The notes beneath the pieces were generated by a model, which was not told the origin of the DNA, did no database searches, and saw only the letters and a list, made by a program, of their open reading frames with translations. A stretch of 64,000 bases of DNA from Urophycis tenuis (lineage: Eukaryota; Chordata; Actinopteri; Gadiformes; Phycidae). The DNA lies in contig JAXIVH010000028.1 of the NCBI GenBank assembly GCA_036785325.1, positions 3,887,082 to 3,951,081 of the forward strand, in the 5' to 3' direction. The position numbers and the translations under genes were made by a program. This document shows positions 1 to 38,955 of the stretch, piece after piece. Numbering within the stretch: the first letter of the stretch is position 1; each line of letters opens with the position of its first letter.

Positions 1-164
1 TCCCGGTGGAGGTCCAGCCGGCCGGAGGACGCCTTCTGCCCATGGATCCGCGCTCCTGAGGACGGGGACGTCTGCGGTTTGTTGTCCTGCCACAGATAAT
101 AAAACGTTCCCAAGATCCACGCGACGGTCAGAATCGCGATGGCGTTCGCCCGTATCCGGCGCAT
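1..164 (-). CDS. galnt16: Polypeptide N-acetylgalactosaminyltransferase 16, exon 1 (partial at window edge)
   Basis: The start codon is at 164-162 and the frame stays open to the window edge (54 codons). The protein starts MRRIRANAIAILTVAWILG and continues to YYLWQDN, which is nearly identical to the N-terminus I know for vertebrate GALNT16 (GALNTL1). It has a short basic cytoplasmic tail, a single signal-anchor helix at about residues 7-24 and the start of a variable Ser/Gly/Arg-rich stem. That is the layout of a type II Golgi enzyme that transfers GalNAc from UDP-GalNAc to Ser/Thr of secretory proteins (mucin-type O-glycosylation). The catalytic GT2 and ricin-type lectin domains must lie left of position 1. 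No splice donor is visible before the edge, so the exon is cut by the window. Identification is strong because the anchor sequence is distinctive, although only the N-terminus is seen. Confidence 0.88.
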   Translation of the reverse strand, partial: MRRIRANAIAILTVAWILGTFYYLWQDNKPQTSPSSGARIHGQKASSGRLDLHR

Positions 165-480
165 CCTGAGCCCATAAGGAGGGCTCCGGCCACGAGCCCG
201 GCGGGTTCAGGTTCGCCTGCCGTCCAGGAGGACACGAAGCTGGGAGGAGGGGGCGAGATGAGCTGCGGTCGGTGCCTCGCTGGTGATGGCTCGAACCGCA
301 GCACCGCCAGCCTCTCACTAACAGGCTGCTGCCGCTGCTGCTGGAGCTGCGCACTGCGCGCCGCGGTCCTAGCGCCGACCCGCTCCCCCCCAGGGCGCAG
401 GCCGCGCTGTTGAGCCGCGGTGAGCTGACCGCTGCGGCTGCGCCCAATCACCGCCGCGCATTGCGAGCAACGGCCACGTT
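165..480 (-). promoter_or_regulatory. galnt16: galnt16 5' UTR and probable CpG-rich core promoter
   Basis: The 300 bases upstream of the galnt16 start codon are GC- and CpG-rich, with no ORF that looks real. A CCAAT pentamer lies at 444-448 (inverted relative to the gene). The layout suggests a TATA-less CpG-island promoter with a 5' UTR of up to about 280 nt. The transcription start is inferred, not seen. Confidence 0.45.
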
Positions 481-1140
481 TTGAGAATAGGAGCCGTCCT
501 GGTCCCGTCCTGGTCCTGGACTAACTAAGCGGTGGAGGTGAATAGATCACGAGGTACAGTCCCGTCTCCAGGAGGAGCCAGCGGGAGATCCATGCCCGCT
601 GGAGTCATTCCAGATGGAGAGCGGACCTCTCCAGCCTTTCTAAGAACAGTCCAAAGTCCACCAGAGGAACCTACATCACGAACACACTGGGGCTGCAGTA
701 CGGAGGGTCCTTGAGGGGCCACATCGCCGCTGGACCCCCACGGGGGGCCCAACTCAGCCCACCTCCTATTTGCGATTACACGTTTATTTATTTTATTTAG
801 CTCATAAAAAGGCCAATAGCATGAGCTCACTGTTCGGGGCTTCACACAGCTGGCCGGGGTCAGCTGATTAGAGACCCAAACGAAGAGAAACATTAGATAA
901 AATGGATGCCAATATTTGGTTCTCGCTGTGCAAACGCGAACCAGCCGCTGTAAAAAAAAAAAAAACTTCCCCGCAGGTTGTTCTCTTAATGTTTTAAGTC
1001 CACGTCCGTCCGTTCTGTCATCGTTCAGTTCGTACAGCGCACGGGAAGGTGGTGGTGACATCTGCGCACGGGTGTGGAAAAAAAGAAACGAATGCAAAGA
1101 TCTGATCTCTCTCCTTTGCATGCGTCTTTTGGATTGAGTT
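480..1140. other. Intergenic stretch without recognised gene
   Basis: I see no conserved coding pattern here. Short open frames exist on both strands but have no family signature. Position 952-964 is an A-rich run. Confidence 0.4.
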
Positions 1141-1143
1141 GGG

Positions 1144-1258
<115 letters not shown>

Positions 1259-1826
1259 ACAGCAGGATGTCCCACATTACAGAGACCTGTGCGTGCTGGA
1301 GATGATATGGGTGGTGGTGGTGGTGGTGGAGCAGGGCTTCTCTCTGGCCCCAGGGTACAGGAGGACAGGATGGGGGTCCTGGGACGAGCTGTGAGGGGTG
1401 GGGCACCGCGAGGGGCGGCCATGATGGGAAAGAGTCAGGACACACTAACACACAATGACACAGAAAACTCCCTTGCCTATACTCCCACATACAAATACTC
1501 AGAGGAAACCACTGGGAGCACATCTGGAGACTGGAGGCCATTTTGTATTCTGGGCCTCAGGCCAGTGGCTGTTGGGTTTTTATTATTATCTTGTCTGTTG
1601 TGTTTGGGTCTTATTTGACTTTTAGCGCTTTGGCAACATACATGAACATTTTCCATGCCAAGAGACAGACAGTTGACAGTGTCAACAGCTCATAGACCTT
1701 GCCGTAGATGCTAACCTGGACCCAGTGATGTGTCACACACAGCCAGGCTGACCATGTATGTCATCATCCCTGGTACTGGTGGCTAAGATTCTGTGCGCAG
1801 AGGGAATACAGAGCAAAACAATACAT

Positions 1827-1853
1827 CAGACAGACAGACAGACAGACAGACAT
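1827..1853. repeat. (CAGA)n microsatellite at the 3' tail of a LINE
   Basis: A short CAGA run lies directly next to the LINE 3' end that follows. Simple repeats are common at such tails. Confidence 0.8.
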
Positions 1854-1854
1854 A

Positions 1855-2745
1855 CTTTATTGATCCCTGAGGGAAATTGTCTTCGTGACAAAACTCCAGT
1901 AGAAAAAAAGAGGACACTCTACGTATAGTAGAGTGTTAGAAAATATAAATATAAATATATAAGGAAACCTATGTAAAAATATAAAACCTATGTAAAAATA
2001 AAAGTATAAACCTATGTACAAATATAATGTAACTATGTAATAAAATATATAAAAATGTACATAAAGAAATGATAATATACATAAATGTACATACATCCAG
2101 GCATACACTACAAGGTAATAGCATACACTAGGATGTAGCATGTCGGATTTTTGTAAAAACCAGTTGTGCAGAGATGACCAGATGACCAGTTGTGTAGTAA
2201 ATCACATTAATGCAGTGAAATGACAGTTATGTAGTGATATTACAGTGAAATGAAATGACAGTCATGTAATAAGATATAGTGTAGTGGACCAATTATGCAG
2301 ACGACAGTGACAAATTGTAAAGTTTGATGACCACAGGCAGGAATGATTTCCTATGTCGCTCTGTGGTGCATCTCGGTGAGAGGAGTCTTCTGCTGAAGGT
2401 ACTCCTCCGCTGAGCCAGGGTGGAAAAGAGAGGGTGAGAGGCATTGTCCATGATAGTCCGTAGCCTGGACAGCATCCTCCTATCTGCCACGGTCGTCAGA
2501 GTGTCCAATTCCTCACCCACAACATCACCAGCCCTCTTGATGAGTCTATTAAGTCTATTGGTGTCCGCGACCCTCATCCTACTGCCCCAGCATGTGACAG
2601 CGAAGAAGATCGCACTGGCAACCACTGACTCGTAGAACATCCTCAGCATTTTCCTACAGATGTTGAAGGACCTTAGCCTCCTAAGAAAAAATAGTTGGCT
2701 TTGGCCCTTCTTATAGATAGCCTCTCTCTCTACATCATGTCTCTT
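1855..2745 (-). mobile_element. Non-LTR retrotransposon (fish L2/Rex1-type) 3' fragment
   Basis: The minus strand encodes the C-terminal end of a LINE reverse-transcriptase ORF: KKGQSQLFFLRRLRSF, then SVVASAIFFAVTCWG, then NRLIKRAG, then a stretch ending RKSFLPVVIKLYN. This order is standard for the tail of fish LINE ORF2. The frame runs from about 2740 to 2293. About 440 bp of AT-rich 3' UTR follow, ending in the common fish LINE terminus with an AATAAA-containing sequence read on the minus strand near 1855-1880. The endonuclease and RT core are missing, so this is a 5'-truncated dead copy. The clade assignment is by general resemblance. Confidence 0.85.
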
Positions 2746-3020
2746 ATTATCATATTATTATCATTATAGTATCATTTTATTTGATGTCGTTGATGTAAAG
2801 AGACAGATTCTCTCTTGTATGTGCTACCCAGATTCCTCACTGGGCGAGCTAGTAAACACACACACACACAGAGATGGCTAGACAGCCCACACAGGCATGT
2901 TAACACACCATGTTAGTACACACCACGCCCCTCACACCACACCCACACACACACACACTCTCTCTCTCTGTGGAATTCCACTTTGATGATAATGGTAACT
3001 TTGTCCAATGGGAAGGCAGT

Positions 3021-3092
<72 letters not shown>
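3021..3092. repeat. (GT)n microsatellite
   Basis: About 35 GT dinucleotides. Confidence 0.95.
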
Positions 3093-3094
<2 letters not shown>

Positions 3095-3183
3095 AGAGCC
3101 CTGTACAAACACAGACTGCCAGGGAGCAGACAGGCCAGGAAGAAACATTTTCTCTGAGCTCATATCCAAACTCGAAAGAGACA

Positions 3184-3192
<9 letters not shown>

Positions 3193-3252
<60 letters not shown>

Positions 3253-3392
3253 GGGAGTAAAGAGCAAAGTAGACCTCTGAAAGAGAGGGAGGCAGAGAGA
3301 GAAGGCAGGATATACCATCCCTCTATATAGATAGAGAGATGGGTGTCCCCCAAGAGAGAGAGACACACACATACACAGAAAGAGAGAGAGAG

Positions 3393-3442
<50 letters not shown>
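3193..3442. repeat. Two (GA)n tracts with a short spacer
   Basis: GA runs at about 3193-3250 and 3379-3441, with GA-rich sequence between them. Confidence 0.92.
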
Positions 3443-3444
<2 letters not shown>

Positions 3445-4309
3445 TCATACAGCATTCGTGTTTCCAAACGACCAGCCGTGCTTTTGGCTTCTAAAACTGT
3501 TTTGGATTAAATCTGACTTTTGTTTAGGAGGTGAGCTCATCCCCACGCTGGGCTCTGATTGGTCAACTCATTCTTACCTGGTGACCTCATGTCTTCTGAT
3601 TGGTATTTTGCGTTATCTCTCCTGTTGGGGTTGAGTGGGCCGGGGGTCTGTGACCGAAGGTCCTGACTGGTGACAGAGAAACCTTCTGCTGCACTGTGAG
3701 ACCATGAGAGGAGCAGCAGGGGAGTGAAGACCCTGACAGAAGAGCAGCAGGGGAGTGAAGACCCTGACAGAAGAGCCAGAGGAGAGCAGTGCTGGAGTCC
3801 TGCTGGCTCTTCACATGGTGATAAAGATGGAAGACGACATGTATTATATACATTTGTCTGATGTATATATTATATGATCTTCATGTATTTATGTATCCGG
3901 CTCTCCCAGCTTTATGTATTCTTGTGATTTCCCCCATCTTATAGATGAGTTATTCAGCAGCTGTGTGTGTGAGAGTGCTAACAGCCAGTTCTAAAAGGGA
4001 CCCTGGTCTGAGGTGGATGTACAGCGAGTCCTTCAGCAGCTGCCGGAGATCCACAGAGAGTTGCCGGTTCACTGCTTCCTCCTCCTGGCGTAAAGTACAG
4101 GCTGGGTGCCCATGAGCCATCAGCGTTTGAGTCAGGGCTGAAGGAGAGGCATGGGGAGAGTCAGCGTGGTGACTCGGAGTCTCTGACACAGAGCATGACT
4201 CCCTCGGCAGAGCAGCCCCTCTCTGCTGGGCTGCTGGGTAAAGTCCTGGATTTACAGCACACACATCTTTCCATTTGCACACCCCACCCCATTCCAAGAC
4301 ATGACACCA

Positions 4310-4311
<2 letters not shown>

Positions 4312-4392
<81 letters not shown>
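4312..4392. repeat. (CA)n microsatellite, about 40 repeats
   Basis: A pure CA run. Confidence 0.97.
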
Positions 4393-4393
<1 letters not shown>

Positions 4394-4621
4394 CCCTGTT
4401 GTAAATAATTTAGCGTGGCCATTTGGCAGTGTAGTTCAGAACCAACACAATCTGTTATGTTTTATTCTATATAACCGGCCGGTGGGGAGGGGCCCTGTGA
4501 GGGGAGGGGCCCTGTGAGGGGAGGGGCCATGTGAGGGCCGGCTCCGTGGGCTCACGGCTCCTGGCTTTTGATTGGTCGATGGAGCCGGCGGTGCTAGAGG
4601 CCAAATATGCTCTCCTTACAA

Positions 4622-5757
4622 CCCAGGAGGTGCTGCCCCCCAGGAGGTGGTGCTGCCCCCAGGAGGTGCTGCCCCCAGGAGGTGGTGCCCCCCAGGAGGT
4701 GCTGCCCCCAGGAGGTGGTGCCCCCAGGAGGTGCTGCCCCCAGGAGGTGCTGCCCCCCAGGAGGTGGTGCCCCCAGGAGGTGCTGCTACCCCCAGGAGGT
4801 GCTGCCCCCAGGAGGTGCTGCCCCCAGGAGGTGCTGCCCCCAGGAGGTGCTGCCCCCCAGGAGGAGCTGCCCCCCAGGAGGTGGTGCCCCCAGGAGGTGG
4901 TGGCCCCAGGAGGAGCTGCCCCCCAGGAGGTGGTGCTGCCCCCCAGGAGGAGCTGCCCCCCAGGAGGTGGTGCTGCCCCCCAGGAGGTGCCCCCCAGGAG
5001 GTGGTGCCCCCAGGAGGTGCTGCTACCCCCAGGAGGTGCTGGCCGCTGGAGGTGCTGCCCCCAGGAGGTGGTGCCCCCAGGAGGTGGTGCTGCCCCCAGG
5101 AGGTGCTGCTACCCCCAGGAGGTGGTGCCCCCAGGAGGTGCTGCTACCCCCAGGAGGTGCTGCTACCCCCAGGAGGTGCTGGCCGCTGGAGGTGCTGCCC
5201 CCAGGAGGTGGTGCCCCCAGGAGGTGGTGCTGCCCCCAGGAGGTGCTGCCCCCAGGAGGTGGTGCCCCCAGGAGGTGCTGCCCCCAGGAGGTGCTGCCCC
5301 CAGGAGGTGCTGCCCCCCAGGAGGAGCTGCCCCCCAGGAGGTGGTGCCCCCAGGAGGTGGTGGCCCCAGGAGGAGCTGCCCCCAGGAGGTGCTGCCCCCA
5401 GGAGGTGCTGCCCCCCAGGAGGAGCTGCCCCCCAGGAGGTGCTGCCCCCAGGAGGTGGTGGCCCCAGGAGGAGCTGCCCCCCAGGAGGAGCTGCCCCCCA
5501 GGAGGTGGTGCCCCCAGGAGGTGGTGGCCCCAGGAGGAGCTGCCCCCCAGGAGGTGGTGCTGCCCCCCAGGAGGTGGTGGCCCCAGTAGGAGGTGCTGCC
5601 CCCCAGGAGGTGGTGGCCCCAGGAGGTGCCCCCCAGGAGGTGGTGGCCCCAGTAGGAGGTGCTGCCCCCCAGGAGGTGGTGGCCCCAGTAGGAGGAGCTG
5701 CCCCCCAGGAGGTGGTGGCCCCAGTAGGAGGAGCTGCCCCCCAGGAGGTGGTGGCCG
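4622..5757. repeat. GC-rich minisatellite, 15-18 bp units (CCCCCAGGAGGTGCTG type)
   Basis: More than 65 degenerate units built on CCAGGAGGTGCTGCC, with variants GTGGTG, GAGCTG and GTAGG. Unit length changes between 15, 16 and 18 bp, so all three forward frames read as long Pro/Gly/Arg-rich ORFs. The right end is dominated by a longer unit carrying GTGGTGGCCCCAGTAGG. It lies in the galnt16-vps39 intergenic region. Confidence 0.95.
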
Positions 5758-6016
5758 CAGACCTCGGGTTCCAACATTTATTAGGTTTATTGATATTATT
5801 GATAACTCAACACAAACTGTTTGGGGTTTAGTGATAACTTGATAACTATTGATAACTTAACAAGCCTCCTGCATCTTCACAGGTCTGGGGAGGACGCCAT
5901 TGATCACAAACTGAGTGAACGTGACGAAGTGGTTTGGGTGTTTCTGATCCAGTCAGTCGGGTTCTGACCTTAGTCCCCATCCTGCTCATGTCTCCTCCAA
6001 TGGACGTCCTGCTGCT

Positions 6017-6248
6017 GGCAGGCAGACGGGCTGTGACTCGGTGTTGTGGCCATGCAGGCAGACGGGCTGTGACTCGGTGCTGTAGCCGTGCAGGCAGACG
6101 GGCTGTGACTCGGTGCTGTAGCCGTGCAGGCAGACGGGCTGTGACTCGGTGCTGTAGCCGTGCAGGCAGACGGGCTGTGACTCGGTGCTGTAGCCGTGCA
6201 GGCAGACGGGCTGTGACTCGGTGCTGTAGCCGTGCAGGCAGACGGGTG
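6017..6248. repeat. 36-bp minisatellite, about 6.5 copies
   Basis: The unit starts GCAGGCAGACGGGCTGTGAC and ends with GCTGTAGCCGT. Copies are nearly identical except at the two ends. Confidence 0.95.
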
Positions 6249-6616
6249 GTGGTTCTGGTCCAGAGTCCATTAGCAGCCTCTGGTCCAGGCTGAGCCCCAG
6301 GTTCTGGGTGGTGGAGCAGAGGGTTCCAACAAACCCGACTGGTCACGGAGAGGCTCCTGGCCGGGATCAGTGGGCCGGGTTCCAGCGCTGATGGCCATTA
6401 GAGTAACCATGGTTTCCTTCCATGTTGTCATATCATGAATGTTTTGAGTTGAGACTGTTGTTTCAATCAAGATGGAGGATATATCCATCATGACATTATG
6501 AATGTTTCTTTTCATTGTGGATTTTCCTTGCTACGATGCATTTAATAAAAAATAATAAAAGTAGAACAACTTTCAGATATGATGTGGCCAGTTGTGGAGA
6601 CAAGCCCTCCTCTGGA

Positions 6617-6690
6617 CTCAGGGTCCAGGGTTCAGGGTCCAGGGTCCAGGGTTCAGGGTCCAGGGTCCAGGGTTCAGGGTCCAGGGTCCC
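6617..6690. repeat. 20-21 bp minisatellite of TTCAGGGTCCAGGG units
   Basis: Three to four copies of a G-rich unit alternating TTCAGGG and TCCAGGG. It resembles but is not telomeric repeat. Confidence 0.85.
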
Positions 6691-6795
6691 CAACAGGTCT
6701 TACTGGGGGGGCAGCAGTGGGCCCTGGTGTCAACACACCTCCCTGGAGCAGGGAGAACATGGACCCCATGAGAGGAAGTGTCACTGTTCATCCCC

Positions 6796-6905
6796 TGGGG
6801 CGGGATAGTCTCTAACAGCGAGGGCGTTGACTCCCGGGCGAAGGGTTGTGGGTTTGAACGCCAGCCTCCTGGCCGAACCCTTGAGCAAGATGCCCTTACC
6901 CATCC
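6796..6905 (+). mobile_element. tRNA-derived SINE fragment
   Basis: The sequence shows a tRNA-like 5' part with a B-box-like GTGGGTTTGAACGCC, followed by CCTTGAGCAAGATGCCCTTA, the usual body of fish tRNA SINEs. The tail is missing. Confidence 0.6.
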
Positions 6906-7009
6906 CAGATCAGGAATGACATCCAAACAAAACCACAAACTGCCAGTAGCTCTGAACACAGGTTGTGAACACGTGGACACTGGAGCCAGTGCAGGCTTAA
7001 GAGCAGCTG

Positions 7010-7015
7010 TTTATT
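7010..7015 (-). terminator. vps39: Probable vps39 polyadenylation signal
   Basis: AATAAA on the minus strand, about 1.38 kb downstream of the vps39 stop codon. It would give a 3' UTR of about 1.4 kb. The 3' UTR (about 6990-8398) contains no recognised gene. Confidence 0.5.
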
Positions 7016-8398
7016 GGTGAAGCTGACACACAGCAGGCAGATCAATGTCATTTACAGTGCTCATCGCAAACATTTTCTCAGTGAACCTTTTTGTGTGCTC
7101 TTGGGAGCTGCCCTGTGCCCGGTGCACCAGGGCCCAGTTTAAACCACAGGGAACAGTCTGAACAGCCCAATACAGCCCAGGAGTCTCATTCAGTGCACGT
7201 GGGCAAACCCATCATCAGATGACAGGGGATTTAGCTTCACCGTCCCCACAGATGACTTCCACAGCTACAAACCAAGCTAATTCCTACAGACCACTGGGGA
7301 CTAAGGCTTCAGATCCTCACGGGACTCGTACCCTCCATCAAGCAGCCGTCAACACCAGCTGTTCTCTGAGCGTTCATTAAAGACTGAATGAGAGTTCATT
7401 CCTTCAATCATTTCCTGTTCCTCAGATTGACCTGAAGCGGCTGTGCTGTCTGTGTTACATTCTGGGACACACCATGTGATCTGAAGAAGGCCTTTCCAAT
7501 ACTCTCACCATCCCACGTGGCTATACGTATATCTACACATGTATGTATAGTTGGTTACTTGACACACAGTTACAACCTTCAGACGGCAGGAGAATCCTCC
7601 AGTGGTTAAACAGCTGTCTGAGCGCTCCACCCAGAAGGCTTCAGCCTGATGAGAGCAGACCAGCCAGGGAAGAACACTGCTCAGTGGGTCAGAAGACAGT
7701 AAACACCATGAAGGCTGCTTCAACATCAATGCTTAGAGACACAGGCAAAGCCATGCTGGAGGCTGGTGCATTAAGGACATTAGTGGACAGAAGGAGTGTA
7801 ACAGATGGTCAGGAAGAGACAGACAGGGAGACAGATGGACAGAAAATATGGGTGGACAGGCAGAGAGAGGGGTAGACAGACCGGTGGACAGACAGACAGA
7901 TGACTTACTGAGAGTATAAGTCCCACAAGGCATTTCATTGTGTATGTTATTATAGAGTCCACAGCATCACAAGCACAGCTAACATGACAGGAGCTACAGG
8001 AGAGGAGACATGATGACATCATCATGTAGGGACAGAGTCTACTTCCACTCCAACAGGAGAGGGAAGCTGAGGGCCAGTTCTAAGGTCAGATATCAGAGTC
8101 CCTCTCTCTGTTGGTGGGAGAGCTGGCTGGACCACACCGAGAGAGAGGGGCCCAGCGGTGGACTCAGGAGCCCTGAGAGGAGGTTCTGCTGAGGGGGCTC
8201 CAAAGCAGGGGAGCATGACATCACGTGGCCCGGAGGTGAGTTCAACACAGCAGAAGAAGAAGCAGTCAGGGCACTCTGGATGAAAGCATCCAGCCAGTGT
8301 TCATCCTCCTGCACAACGAGGCCCCCTACACCTGGTCTTGGTCCTGGAGGCCGTGCGGTGAGATAAGTGTCCTCCATCACAGGGGTGTCCTGGTGGGG

Positions 8399-36394
<27,996 letters not shown>

Positions 36395-37030
36395 CTCGGA
36401 AACAGTTCAGGGGAGAGTCGACGATAACAGACGGGCTCCACGCCGGGCTGGAGACTGTCAGAGAACCGACTCCCAGCCTGTGGACGACACCTCGGGGCTC
36501 AGCGACACGCCTTTACACCATGTTTCCATCCACCGGGAGTTTTGCTTATCTGCGGCCAGAAACACTAAAGGTACCGGTAAAAGAAGGTACCACTAAAGAA
36601 CCCGGGCCGCGCAGAGCCGACCCGGACGGGTTGATATTCTGAAGTCACCACTCGGACCAAAACAAACCAGCGGACGTTAGCTAGGCTAACATAGCTTCAA
36701 AGTTAGCAGTCGACCGGAACCCAAAAAGACATGTTTCCTTTGTATCTGGTGACAGTCCGGACACCCGGTGAAGGGTCTTTAGCGTCGCACGAACTCGTTA
36801 ATCGAATTTATACATACGTATGCACCAAAAAGTTCTGGGTGGCGTCGGTTAGCCCGCTGGCTGTGACAACATGCTAGCTGACTAGTGTTGTTGGTCGCTG
36901 CCTGAAGGCGGAACGAGCTCTGACAGGCACGTGACTCGAGACCCAGCGGACTCACGAGGACAGCATTAAAGGCACAGCGGGCCGGGGGCGGCCCGTGCCC
37001 TCCTCCATCTGACGTCACAAATCATGGAAG
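36395..37030 (-). promoter_or_regulatory. vps39: vps39 5' UTR and probable promoter, with E-box and CRE
   Basis: This is the space between the vps39 start codon and the tmem87a 3' end. A palindromic CRE, TGACGTCA, is at 37010-37017. GGCACGTGAC at 36926-36935 matches 9 of 10 positions of the CLEAR element GTCACGTGAC bound by TFEB. The segment at about 36520-36640 has paired GGTACC blocks and looks like a short MITE fragment. The transcription start is not determinable by eye. Confidence 0.45.
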
Positions 37031-37199
37031 AAGACCGACCGGGATAAACGAATTATGTTATATACAGGACGTTACGTTTGTGAAGACACCCACACATGAC
37101 ACGCACACATAACATACATAGTATATGTTGAATACAGATTATGTATCCAACTAAAGCCCACAGAAATGTGATGACCAAAATATACATTTCAATAAAAAC

Positions 37200-37205
37200 T
37201 TTATT
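37200..37205 (-). terminator. tmem87a: Probable tmem87a polyadenylation signal
   Basis: AATAAA on the minus strand, 1.75 kb beyond the tmem87a stop. The intervening 37206-38955 has no coding signature and is taken as 3' UTR. Confidence 0.5.
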
Positions 37206-38955
37206 CCAGGACAAACATAAAAGCCATACAATATCATTCAATTGTTAATAACAAGTTAGCGAGACAACCAGAAACAACAGCTAGAGTCTCTAGATTTAAG
37301 TAAAACGAGAAAAATAAAATCATAAATATACACCAAAAGCCCACACATAATGTGACGAGTGCAGGGGGACGGTATATGATTCCATTTAGGAGGAATGTCT
37401 TTCGTGAAGACAGAGAAATATATATAAAATATTGCCCCGTGAAGTCACACAGACCTGATTAATTTACAGGATGATCAAGAGTCCCTTTAGTGTTACAATT
37501 AGGTGAGTGCTGATATACAGTATAGATTTGGGCCAAGCACAGGTTACCTTGTGACCACAGTCAACAGACACGAGACATAAACATGACTTTGGAGAAGAGT
37601 GAATGCTAAAGAATGTTATCGCGATGTTGACAGTCATGTATCATTCTGTGCCTCAGAATTTTGAGCAGATCTCACGGGTTTTAGAAGCCGGTCATTCAGG
37701 TGCTCCTTTGAGCACCGCAGTACACCTAGGGTCCAGGGTATGACAGAACAAACACTTCCTGCCAGGCCAAAACCAACGGTCCAAACACATGGCGTTAACA
37801 CCAAGACCCCGTGTGATGCCAGTTCAGAGTCAGCACCAAAACAATCATCTTCAGCCGCCCAATATTGAACCCGGCCAAACGCCAGCCAGCGGTACATTTA
37901 CATCAGCCAGGCCTGTCAGGAATGCGGTCCCCAGCATGCCGAGTGACTTGATCAACGACCATGACGTGAACCTTCATCACCACATGGAATAACAGCACGT
38001 CAGGATCGTCTCATGACACAGAAGTGCGTTCCTGCAGCGGTCCCGGCCGGACCAGCAGAACCTACCGACTGGGGTCCACGCTGAACACTCACATGGGAGG
38101 CTCAGAGTCCTTCAGCCCCTGAAGCTTTGCTTCACCATCAAATGACATCTCCTTCTTCCTTCATTTTGTGATATCCAGTCCTGGTGCGACTGTGGAGCGG
38201 CAACAAACATACAGAACATAAAGAGCTTCCACAGCAGCCCAGATGCCTCATGAGAATTCTGGAGAGGGCAGACGTGTCACAAACATGTAACATAATGTTG
38301 ACTTTAGAGCAGCACGCCCTGGAGTGACTGGATCGCTCTGACCATGAAATCATTTAAAGGATGCGATATCTGCAAGGCCTCAAATGGGCCTCACTCACCG
38401 AGAGGCCATCTTGCTTCTAAATGCTAGCTGGGTGGGGGAACTGGATGCAGAGCCTCTAGCATTCAAAACCAAGATGGTGGCGAGTTGAATACAGGCCCAT
38501 AGAACCCTGTAGAGGTTTGTACATTCTTTGAGTTTCTCAGTAGGACACAAGTCCTGTGTGCAGCGTAGAGAAGGGAGTGAGAATGCAGCGCTGTGAAACA
38601 GTCCTCCTCTACAGCCCAGCGTCACCAAACTGAGCCACTGGCGCCTGAGTGGCCTTTGGGCCGAGGCGGGAAATAAATTAGCAACTTGGCGACTTGGTGC
38701 AAAACAGTGTTATGAATGAATAAAGGGGTTTTCATTTAATCTACATCCTGCAGTTCAGACCCTCAGGCCATCTGAGAGGAAGCCAGAGACATGCCAACCA
38801 AGGACCAATGAGTAGAGCTCCCAGAACCAGAACTAATAAATAACCAGAACATAAAACAGGAATCACAGGCTGTGTCCACATCGTTCTCCTCTTCTTTTTG
38901 GTTTCTCCGTGACGTTCCTCCTTCCCCCAGTGCCGGCCGCAGCTCTCCATGTCTC

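Larger units (their letters stand above)
3950..5943 (-). other. Two exon-like segments of unknown identity (5862-5943 and 3950-4137)
   Basis: On the minus strand a strong acceptor (CTCCTTCAG) precedes 4137. An open frame then runs to TAA at 3952-3950 with protein-like composition (for example RQEEEAVNRQLSVDLRQLL). A second segment, 5862-5943, sits between an acceptor (GATCAG) and a GTTAAG donor and includes HFVTFTQFVINGVLPRP. The phases agree: the first segment ends with one base of a codon and the second supplies two. I do not recognise the protein. A possible further exon lies near 6255-6345, but its donor is weak. The GC-rich 4622-5757 minisatellite would be in the intron. It could be the 3' part of a small gene or a decayed gene, or chance. 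Open frames in nearby GC-rich UTR also look protein-like, which lowers my confidence. Confidence 0.25.

Noticed and set aside
4531..5842. Long Pro/Gly/Arg-rich ORFs on both strands
   Set aside because: Produced by the GC-rich minisatellite whose unit lacks stops; all frames are open and there is no domain, splice signal or promoter.
6617..6690. Interstitial telomere
   Set aside because: Units are TTCAGGG/TCCAGGG mixtures, not TTAGGG.
8022..8380. Protein-like frames just after the vps39 stop (including EDEHWLDAFIQSAL)
   Set aside because: They sit in the 3' UTR, break into two frames and have no splice signals; treated as chance in GC-rich sequence.
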